Shown: positions 56,130-64,000 of the stretch, in pieces | Layout: every line of letters begins with the position of its first letter | How positions within the stretch are numbered: position 1 is the stretch's first letter | Source: Antilocapra americana | Lineage: Eukaryota > Chordata > Mammalia > Artiodactyla > Antilocapridae | DNA: 64,000 bases | Assembly (NCBI GenBank): GCA_007570785.1 | Contig: ML664159.1 | Location: 6,013,376-6,077,375 of the forward strand | Direction of reading: 5' to 3' | Translations under genes and position numbers: made by a program | Notes under the pieces: generated by a model | Seen by the model: the letters and a program-made list of their open reading frames with translations, nothing else | Databases searched by the model: none | What the model was told of the DNA's origin: nothing

Positions 56130-56900
56130 CATGCAGCCTCTCCCCCTCCTCTTAACTCCCTCCTTCTTCCCTCCTTACCATCTACACTGCACCCTCCACC
56201 CCAGCATCTTTGAATCTCAGGTCATCAGCAGGACCACCCATGCCTCTCCTTGTTACTGTCATCTACCCGTGCCAGGGGGGCTTCGCTGGTGGTTCAACTG
56301 GTCAAGAATCTGCCTGCAATACAGGAGACCTGGATTCAATCCCTGGGTTGGGAAGATTCCCTGGAGAGGGAACAGCTGCCCACTCCAGTATTCTGGCCTG
56401 GAGAATCCCATGGGCTATACAGTCCATGGGTCACAAAGAGTAAGATTCGACTGAGCAACTTTCACTTTCACTTTCTTTCACCAGTGCTGGGACACTGAAG
56501 ATTATCACTTCTGGCTCAGCAAAAAGCCCCTCTGTCACTCTCTTCAACTCTGCTCCTGCCTTAATTCTTGGCAATTTCAACACCCCTTCTGATAATCATC
56601 CCAAAGCCCTGGGCTTGCACTTCCTTCCTTCTCATCCACCAGTCCTGTTATCTGCCCTACATCGGCCACCCAGCTTCAGCGTCACATTCCGGTCCTGTCA
56701 TTAGCAACAATCACGACCCTCCCTCATCTACTCTCAGCCCCACCCGCTTCTTTCCATCTCACTCTTTCCAATACCTCAGTTGGACTTATAACCCATCTAC
56801 CTCTTGCCTTTCAGTTGTTCCTCAGACACCTCTTTGCCTCACTTCTCTATTTACCACAGTTTCAATTCCACGACCAGTCTCAACTCAGCCCACTCAATCT
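56130..56900 (+). repeat. L2 LINE ORF2 endonuclease relic, split by SINE
   Basis: After the SINE, the text cttaattcttggcaatttcaac translates near an L2-type ILGDFN endonuclease motif, with downstream ccccacccgcttctttcc. Left text (accatctacactgcaccctcc) fits the same element. It is decayed and has no intact ORF. Confidence 0.5.
56277..56480 (+). repeat. Bov-tA SINE
   Basis: Forward element from ggggcttcgctggtggttc to a (CACTTT)n tail. It splits the L2 relic. Confidence 0.92.
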
Positions 56901-56919
56901 GTGCCCACACAGCTGAGTG

Positions 56920-57400
56920 AGTCTGGAGAAAACACACAAGGCTTCAAGGAATTGAGTGGGTGAGCCCTGCAATATCTGGAGAAAGAATAGCCCAGAAACT
57001 AGGAACCTCGTGTGCAATGGCCCTGAGGCATGAGCATGCACAGAAGCATTAAAGAATAAAAGAGGACCAGGCAGCTGAGCAGAATGAGGCAAGGGGAAAA
57101 TGACCAGTAGCTAACCAGGTCATGGTTAAGCCTGCCTTTCCTCTCAGTGAGACGGGGTGCCGTCAGAAGATTTTTGAGAAAATCGTGACATCAACTGACT
57201 TCATCTGCAGAGTGTCCTGTGGCTGTAGTGCTGAGAATGGACTATAGGGAGCAAGGGCAAGAGCAGGTAGAAGATGGTGGTGGCTTCAGTCCATCTGGCA
57301 GCTGTGCTGATATTGAAGAATGGTCTGATCCTGGATGTGATTCAGAGAGAAATAGTTTACAGTGACTGATTGGATGTGAACTATGAGTAAGAGGGATTAT
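56920..57400 (+). repeat. Old mammalian interspersed repeat, family unassigned
   Basis: The text ggccctgaggcatgagcatg, gaatggactatagggagcaag, gatggtggtggcttcagtcc and ctgattggatgtgaactatg belongs to a widespread old mammalian repeat that I cannot name with certainty. Confidence 0.45.
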
Positions 57401-58317
57401 TCTACATTGTTCATTTGTATCTATTTCTTTGCTCTTTTTTTTTTTTTTGCAGGCACAACTGACAGGGTAGCAATGCCATCAGCTGAGATGGAGAGACTGT
57501 GGGTGGGAGGAGCAGGGTCTATTTTGGGAGACAGTCTCAGGCAAAGTTAAATCTCAATAAGTCCCTTCTTGACCACCCTGTTTTAAATTATACTCCCACC
57601 CCAGCACTCTCCATCTCTGTGTTTTTCACGCATGGATAAAGGCAAGTCTGCCTGATCCAATGCCCCCTACCCCCCCCCAGACCTGGGAGAACAGAATACC
57701 CAGTTTCCTGTCTCTCCAAAATGCAGTGGAGAATGAGTGTCCCTAGAGGAGATGAAGGTGAAGTTACGAGGAGAGGGAGCGGGACTGGGTGGGTAAATAA
57801 AAGCAGATGTCCTTTACACAAGCTATAAACAGAAAAGAAGTCGTTCCGTTCCCATTTACTTCTTTTTAAAATCAGTTACAGCTGCAGGGACAATACTTTC
57901 CCTTCCCTATCAAAGATTTAAACCGGAACTTCGTATTATGAGGTACTTGGATGCCACTACCACATCCTTTTCCTGCTTTCTCCTGAGACAGGTGACCTTA
58001 GCAAATTGGCCTCTTCCAGACAGCAGGCTCCCTGCCTGAGGTGTGACTTGGCAAGAGGCCAATGGATGTGGTCTGGCCTTAATTTCATTTTGACCCTAAG
58101 AACACCAATTGGACCAAATGAATACTTTGCTCCATTAAGAACGATCTCAGGTCATGTATCTGTTCATTCTTTTAGGCACTAATCTCTCCAGAGACATCAG
58201 ACAATGCTTTTTCAGAATTAATATCCATGTAAGTACCTGCCTTTTGCAAATGAGGCAACAAGTTACTCCATTCTCCTGAGGCTGAATCTCAGCTCACCCT
58301 TTTGACTCTATGGGTCT
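57401..58317. other. Unassigned intergenic stretch
   Basis: A T-run lies near 57436-57449. No gene or repeat is recognised. Confidence 0.4.
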
Positions 58318-58525
58318 ACCTGTCAACAGGGCCTCCCTGGAGGCTCAGACCGTAAAGATGACCTGGGTTCAGTCTCTGGCTTGGAAAGATCCCCTAGAGA
58401 AGGGAATAGCTACCCACCCAGTATTCTGACCTGGAGAATTCCATGGACAGAGGAACCTGGCAGGCTATAGTCTATGGGGCTGCAAAGAGTCAGACACGAC
58501 TGAGCCACTTTCACACCTGTCAACA
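58318..58525 (+). repeat. Bov-tA SINE with 11-bp TSD
   Basis: The element is 58329-58514, with a deletion in the head (ggctcagaccgtaaagatgac). The perfect duplication acctgtcaaca lies at 58318-58328 and 58515-58525. Confidence 0.92.
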
Positions 58526-59069
58526 CACCCAGTGCTGAAGGGGAAAGGACCCAAAAGATGAATAAGGCCTCAGAGCCATAATAAGGCCATAATTTTGAGG
58601 CCTTATGCCAGTGTGTCCTCATTCTTGATCATCTCTAAAAAGCATGTCTGGTTGACTCAGAGCACTGAGATTTTCCTTAATCCCTGGCAAAGGTTGGGAT
58701 TGGGACAAAAGCCACCGCATTTGAGAACTTTACAATCAGAGGCAAATGACCGAGTTGGATGCTTCAAGCATGTGCTAGCTTGAGGCCTCAGAGGACCCAA
58801 CTGAGCTAGTTGCTCCTTTGCATGTACACTCTCAGGACCTGTCGAGAGCAGACAGTCAGCAACAGAGACCACCAAGGATGCAGAGGACACTGGTGAACCT
58901 AGCATCCTCTTAGCCCTTAGTTCACCACTCAGTCAACTAAGCCTCCCATTTCCCCTGATACCATTTTGAGAAAGAAGCAGGGTTTCCCCCCTGGGAGGTA
59001 TATTACTTATTTTATTAATCAGAGTTCTCCAGATAGACGGAACCAATAGGAGATATTTATATATATATT
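58526..59069. other. Unassigned intergenic stretch
   Basis: No gene or repeat is recognised. Confidence 0.35.
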
Positions 59070-59275
59070 GATGTTGTTGTTGCTATTTAGTTGTCTGACT
59101 CTTTTGGGAGCCCATTGTAGCCCATCAGGCTCCTCTATCCATGGGATTCTCCAGGCAAGAATACTGGAGTGGGTTGCCATTTCCTTCTCCAGGGGATCTT
59201 CCCAACCCAGGGATCGAAGCAGCATCTCCTGCATTGCAGGTGGATTCTTTATCACTTAGCCACCAGGGAAGCCCC
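59070..59275 (-). repeat. Bov-tA SINE, first of a pair
   Basis: Reversed element from tgttgttgttgctatttag to cttagccaccagggaagccc. It is followed after about 12 bases by a second copy in the same orientation. Confidence 0.92.
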
Positions 59276-59287
59276 ATATATGTACAT

Positions 59288-59503
59288 GCTGTGCTGTGCT
59301 TAGTCACGCGGTCATGTCCAACTCTTTGTGACCCCCTGGACTGTAGCCTGCCAGGCTCCTCTGTTCATGGGGATTCTCCAGGCAAGAATACTGGAATGGG
59401 TTGCCATACCCTCCTCCAGAGGATCTTCCCAACCCAGGCTTTGAACCCAGGTCTCCTGCATTGCAGGCAGATTCTTTACTGTCTGAGCCACAAGGGAAGC
59501 CCA
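59288..59503 (-). repeat. Bov-tA SINE, second of a pair
   Basis: Reversed element from tgctgtgctgtgcttagtc to ctgagccacaagggaagccc. AT-rich catatat-like flanks suggest both inserted into one AT-rich target. Confidence 0.93.
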
Positions 59504-59691
59504 TATGTGTATATACATATGCACAAAGAGATTTATTACAAGAACTTCAACCACATGATTATGGAGACTGACAAGTCTGGAGATCTGCAGTTTGCAGGCT
59601 GGAGACCCAGGACGACAGATGCTATACTTCCAGCCTGAGTCCAAAGGCCTGATAATTAGGAGATCTAATGGTAATGGTATGAGTTCTGGTT

Positions 59692-59897
59692 TCCCCAGTA
59701 GCTCAGTGGTAAAGAATCTGCCTGCAATGCAGGAGACACGGGTTCTATCCCTGGATTGGGGAGAGTCCCTGGAGGAGTGCATGGCAACCCATGCCAGTAT
59801 TCTTGCCTGGAGAATCCCATGGGTAGAGGAGCCTAGTGGGCTACAGTCCACAGAGTCGCAAAGAATCAGACACAACTGAAGCGACTGAACATTCACA
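59692..59897 (+). repeat. Bov-tA SINE
   Basis: Forward element from ggtttccccagtagctcag to caactgaagcgactgaac. Confidence 0.92.
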
Positions 59898-60234
59898 CAG
59901 TGTTGTGAGTGCTAGTCTGAAAGCCTAGTCTCAAGACCCAGGAAGAGTTGATGTTTCAGGTTGAGTCTGAAGGCAGGAAAATGTCAGTGTCCCAGTTCCT
60001 CACAGGTACTTATCTGCAGGAGACAGAGTCTTCCCTAATTATTTTAAATGGAAAAAATGGTGATGCTTTTAATTGGCAAGTTAAAACTTGAGTTGCAGTG
60101 TGTGAAAAATTTTTCCATGGCGCAGGGAGAAGGAAATATAAGGCTGTAGGAGGCCCATCACTCAAATGTTTGGTCAAACTTTACAACAGAATAAAAGCTA
60201 CAAAAAGAATAAGGAGATGGCTGTTGCTTTTCCT
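59898..60234. other. Unassigned intergenic stretch
   Basis: No gene or repeat is recognised. Confidence 0.35.
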
Positions 60235-60420
60235 TGTGTTAGCGTCTTGGTCTGCTGGGGCTGCAATAAACTGGTTAGTTGAAACAGCAGAAGTTACTTT
60301 TCTCATAGTTCTGGGGGCTGGAAGTCTAAGATCATGTTAGAGTTCTAGGGAGAGCTCTCTTCCTGACTTGCAGACAGCAACCTTCTCTTTCTGCGTTTAC
60401 TTGGCCTTTCTCAGTGTGCA

Positions 60421-61090
60421 TTCATGGCTTTTGCTCTTCAGTCGCTAAGTTATGTCTGAGTCTTTGTGACCCCAAAGACTGCAGCATACCAGGCCTCCCT
60501 GTTCTTCACTGTCTCCCAGAGTTTGCTCAAACTCATGTCCATTGAGTAGGTGATGACATCCAACCATCTCATCCTCTGTCATCTCCTTCTCCTCCTGCTT
60601 TCAATCTTTGCCAGCATTACGGTCTTTTCCAATGAATCTGCTCTTTGTATCAGGTGGCCAAAGTATTGGAGTATCAGCTTCAGCATCAGTCCTTCCAATG
60701 AATATTCGGGGTTGATTTCCTTTAGGATGGACTGACTTGACCTCCTTGCAGTCCACAGTTCGAAAGCATCAGTTCTTCAGCACTCAACCTTCTTTATGGT
60801 CCAACTCTCACATCTGTACATGACTACTGGAAAAACCGTAGCTTTGACTATATCGATCTTTGTCAGCAAAGGTGTCTCTGCTTTTTAATATGCTGTCTAG
60901 GTTTGTCATAGCTTTTCTTTCAAGGAGCAAGCATCTTTTAATTTTGTGGCTACAGTCACCATCCACAGTGATTTTGGAGCCCAAGAAAATAAAGTCTGTT
61001 ACTATTTTCATTTTATCCCCATCTGTTTGCTATGAAGTGGTGGGACTGATGCCATGATCTTAGTTTTATGAATGTTGAGTGTGTTCATGG
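60421..61090 (-). repeat. BovB LINE 3' fragment with 7-bp TSD
   Basis: The element is about 60428-61083, reversed, from ttttgctcttcagtcgctaag to ccatgatcttagttttatg. The duplication ttcatgg lies at 60421-60427 and 61084-61090. It interrupts the MaLR LTR. Confidence 0.92.
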
Positions 61091-61091
61091 G

Positions 61092-61134
61092 GAGAGAGAG
61101 AAAGAAAGTAAGAAAGATAGATAGATAGATAGAT
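61092..61134. repeat. GA-rich and (GATA)n microsatellite
   Basis: A GA/GAAA-rich run passes into about five AGAT units. Confidence 0.85.
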
Positions 61135-61221
61135 CTTTGCTATCTTATAAGGCCACTAATGTTATTGGATTAGGACCAAATCCCTATGACCTCATTTAAC
61201 TCTAACTACTTCCTAAAAGCC

Positions 61222-61757
61222 CTATTGAAACTGTGTATCTCAGATTGGGATTTTTAAAGGAGATCACACACCTGGTCTCAAGACTTAATGAAGCTCAGGT
61301 TCTTGATATCTCATCACAGAAAGAATTCATCGGAAGACAAAGTGATAGGAAGTGGATTTAGTTAGAAACACTTCACAGAGTGCAAGCCATCTCAGAAGGC
61401 AAAAGCAGCACCAGGGTATGGGGGTGTCATTTTTACAGGGGTGGGTAATTTCATAGGCTAATGAGTAAGAAGAGTACTCCATCTATTTGGGAGAAGGGGT
61501 GGGAATTTCCAGAAATGGGGCCATTGCCTCGTTTTTGACCTTTATGGTCAGCTTTACAACTGTCATGGCACCTATGTGTGTGTCATTTAACAGACGCTAA
61601 TGTATTACATATTTACTGAGGCTCAAGTTCTAGTGGAAGTCAACTCGTCCATCCACCATCTTGGACCTATCTGGTCCTAACCAGTCTATGTCATGTCTTT
61701 GGCTGTGTCATTCTTCTAAAGGGTGTGCCCTGCCCCCCTTCCCTTCTATTTCACTAT
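61222..61757 (-). repeat. Solo LTR, class I type, with 4-bp TSD
   Basis: The element is 61226-61753, reading TGAAACTGTG at the left and TCTATTTCA at the right, with TGAAA/TTTCA inverted ends. The duplication ctat lies at 61222-61225 and 61754-61757. The MaLR text continues directly across it (ccctat | ctctaaatatagtcac), confirming the edges. Read on the minus strand, gaattctttctgtgatgag and gagaccaggtgtgtgatctc resemble a class I R/U5. No internal retroviral sequence adjoins. Confidence 0.75.
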
Positions 61758-61830
61758 CTCTAAATATAGTCACATTAGGAATTAAAGTGTCAACATATGA
61801 ATCTGGGGGGCAAGGAAACAATTATCTCTT

Positions 61831-62129
61831 TGCAGCTTTCTTGAAGCAATTCCAGATATGTTATTTAAATAACAACAGACCCAGCCTCACAGTCCTACTG
61901 CACAAGGAAAATTTATTGTTTATTTCAAAAACTCTTCCCTGAGATTATTTGGCTGATATACCAGGGACTTCTTGGGAAAGAATAAACTTGAATTTTCCCA
62001 ACTTTCCTCACCCATATTTTCATATTCCTGAGGTTTCTATTACCCCCAAAAATGCTCATTAGTTAGCAAGAGTTTGCTTTTCCAGGGCAGCTGGGTTCCA
62101 AAATGTTCCCTTATTTGTAAACTGGAGCC
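61831..62129. other. Unassigned stretch
   Basis: No gene or repeat is recognised. Confidence 0.3.
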
Positions 62130-62245
62130 AAGATTTTCTCAAACTCTGCCACTCTTTTAAAACCAGCTCAAATCCAGTCTCTTTTCTTAAACTGTTCTTG
62201 ACTGTTTTACCTTGAATTGGCCTCTCGATCTCCAAAGTTCTGAAG
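62130..62245 (+). repeat. L2 LINE fragment
   Basis: The phrases ttttaaaaccagctcaaatcc and agtctcttttcttaaactg match the L2 3' region. Confidence 0.5.
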
Positions 62246-62829
62246 CAGTTATAGTGTAAACCTTAGAATTTAACACATAACCATATAATACAGAGCAGAA
62301 TGGCCCTCACTCAGTGATAACTCCCACTCATTCTTCTTTGGTCAATTCTATCCCCATGGGATCCTAAGAGGGCCAAGAATTATAGGAATAAACTTCTACT
62401 CTCATCCCCTGAACTTCCAAATTTATCTTTAATTATCCTTTCTGCTTCTGCTTTCTGCCTCAGAAGAAGATATTGTCATGATTCCTTTGTAGGTAAATAA
62501 CTCCCCTAGCTTTCTTGATCTCCTTCCTTCTGCCTCTTTCAGAATTTCAGGGCATCAGTTGTGTTCCTTCTCATATCTTTAGTCCCTTCTTCTCCACTGA
62601 ATCTCCACTCTTTTAGACTACAAACCTGCTTAAAAATTCTTTGTTCCAGGAAGGAAAGAAAGAAGGAAAGAAGGGGAGAGGGAGTAGTAGAAGTGGGGGA
62701 AAGGGAGACCAAAGAAAAGGAGTCACATCTTGTTTTGTGCCCTTCAACTCAGGCTTAGCCCTCATCCTGTTCTTCCACTTCACTATCACTCCTCTTAAAA
62801 AATAATTTGCCACTTAACACCTTTCACCC
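62246..62829. other. Unassigned stretch with purine-rich tract
   Basis: A (GGAA)n-like purine-rich tract lies at about 62648-62725. No gene is recognised. Confidence 0.4.
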
Positions 62830-63034
62830 ATCGTGCATGCGTGAAGCATGTCCAACTCTTTGTGACCCTACAGGCTGTAGCCCACCAGGTTCCTCTGTCC
62901 ATGGGATTCTCTAGGCAAGAATAATGGGGTGAGTTGCCATGCCCTCCTCCAGGGGATCTTCCTGACCCAGGGATTGAACCTGTGTCTCCTTCGGCTCCTG
63001 CATTAGACTCGTTACCTCTGAGCCACTAGGGAAG
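62830..63034 (-). repeat. Bov-tA SINE
   Basis: Reversed element from gcatgcgtgaagcatgtcc to ctctgagccactagggaag. The flanks cctttcaccc and ccttttctcccc may be a decayed TSD. Confidence 0.9.
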
Positions 63035-63059
63035 TCCTTTTCTCCCCTTATCCTACTGC

Positions 63060-63440
63060 AATCTTGCTTCTATTCCCATCAATCATTTGAAACTACCATT
63101 TGTTACCTCCATCCCCTCCCACCTACCAAAGGCAGTGGCTTACTTTCAGCCCTGATTGTCCCTGCAGCAGGAAACGACTGATCACCCTCTCCTCTTTGAA
63201 ACTCCTCTCTGTTGGCTTCAGCAACTCCCACCAGCACCACCATTTCCCGGGGTTTCCTTCTCTTTCTCTGACTACACTTTCCCGGTCTCATTTGTTGGCC
63301 CCTCCTTTCCTGCCCATTCTTCACCTCTTGGTAAGGTTGTCCTCGCGGCTCAGTCTTGTGCCTCTCTCTTCTTTTCACCCAACAGTTTATCTCTCTCTCT
63401 GCACAAACTCGTCTTTGTCCCTTGAGTGCAGATGAGTGAT
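63060..63440 (+). repeat. L2 LINE ORF2 relic
   Basis: The text gatcaccctctcctctttg, ctcctctctgttggcttcag, gtctcatttgttggcccctcc and cggctcagtcttgtgcctctc follows the L2 reverse-transcriptase region. The frames are broken and none encodes a protein. Confidence 0.6.
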
Positions 63441-64000
63441 AAATCTAAATCGCCAGCTCAGACTCCACTGGTAAATTCAGGATAGGCAACCACATACTGG
63501 GTTTTCATATGTCCCAAATTCAAAAAGTAACTTAACCACATCCTTCCCCAGACCAATGTCTCCCCTTAGGTTCTCTTCTTCAGGTAATGTCACCACAGTA
63601 GTGAGTTTGTGGGCAGCTCAAGTGAGCAACTCAATATTCTATAACAAATAGATTCTAATACGTACCATCTTCTAAAACAAACACATTTTACAAGTTTGTG
63701 GACATCATGGTTAAAGGTTATGTTGGTGGAAGATTCACAAAAATCTTTTGTCACTAATGGTTGAATGCCTTGAAGATCTTCTTAGCCTTCTTTAAGAAAA
63801 TATTATAGACAAAAAATAATTATTTTTTAATAAATTAAAAATATTTATTATTATTTATCTTAACAAGAAGCAGAACATCCACAGATCTAACTTTAAACTA
63901 CTGGTTCACTGGACTAAATGTTCTTTTTCCTTGTTCTTCTGAAATCAATGGAGCACAAACTGTTCCCCAACCCAGGCCAGACTCTAAAATTTGGAGCATG
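63441..64000. other. Unassigned intergenic stretch
   Basis: AT-rich sequence with no gene or repeat recognised up to the window end. Confidence 0.35.

Larger units (their letters stand above)
60235..61830 (-). repeat. MaLR (MLT1-like) LTR in three pieces
   Basis: Reversed MaLR LTR text appears in three blocks: 60235-60427 (ctcatagttctgggggctgg, ctcttcctgacttgcagac), 61084-61225 (atcttataaggccactaatg, tgacctcatttaactctaac) and 61754-61830 (ctctaaatatagtcacatt, gtgtcaacatatgaatctgg). BovB and a class I LTR separate them. Confidence 0.78.

Noticed and set aside
59141..59896. Open frames of 95-194 codons on both strands
   Set aside because: They are translations of Bov-tA SINEs; phrases such as QETWVQSLGWEDPLE recur in every copy in the window.
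11216..63034. tRNA-like B-box sequences at many positions
   Set aside because: They are the tRNA-Glu-derived heads of CHR and Bov-tA SINEs, without a foldable cloverleaf or 3' tRNA structure.
63100..63435. 111-codon plus-strand open frame
   Set aside because: It is a decayed L2 reverse-transcriptase region read in a broken frame.
1..64000. Regularly recurring repeats that might suggest a CRISPR or satellite array
   Set aside because: The repeats are dispersed SINEs on both strands with individual TSDs and uneven spacing.

Overview
This window is nuclear DNA of a ruminant, most likely a bovid. The evidence is the repeat content: Bov-tA and Bov-A2 SINEs, BovB (RTE) LINE 3' ends and CHR-type tRNA-Glu SINEs lie every 1-3 kb on both strands. 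Under them lie older mammalian repeats (MIR, L2, L1, MaLR LTRs, a Tigger7/MER44-type DNA transposon). No spliced protein-coding gene can be supported. Family names come from recognising diagnostic sequence, not from a search, and the species within Bovidae cannot be fixed.

Two processed gene copies carry the recognisable protein-coding content. At 22137-24023 (+) is a decayed SNX17 retropseudogene with a 24-base poly-A tract and near-perfect 14-bp target-site duplications (TSDs). At 50604-52186 (-) is an HMGB3 retrocopy with a perfect 14-bp TSD, its 5'- and 3'-untranslated regions, a polyadenylation signal and an uninterrupted 198-codon ORF (51484-52080). The HMGB3 copy is the only sequence here with a strong claim to encode a protein, although transcription cannot be judged from sequence.

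Layout: 1-9.8 kb is SINEs, MIR, L1 and a MaLR LTR, with an AT-rich inverted repeat near 8 kb. 9.8-17 kb holds three LTRs without internal retroviral sequence (9840-10320, 13264-14354, 16341-16907) and two BovB fragments. 17-29 kb has CHR SINEs, BovB and the SNX17 pseudogene. 29-33 kb is mostly unassigned but holds an unusual AT-rich expansion inside a MIR, itself carrying an 82-bp copy of sequence from about 1 kb upstream. 33-48 kb has L1, L2 and MIR fragments split by SINEs, and a class I solo LTR at 37209-37723. 48-56 kb has a Tigger7/MER44-type element, the HMGB3 retrocopy and A-rich L1 fragments. 56-64 kb has L2 ORF2 relics and a MaLR LTR broken by two later insertions.

There is no operon, CRISPR array, phage or other defence-type system, and I found no undescribed multi-gene system. 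The points most worth a second look are the intact HMGB3 retrocopy, the duplicated 82-bp segment in the AT-rich array, and several insertions whose TSDs give clean boundaries.
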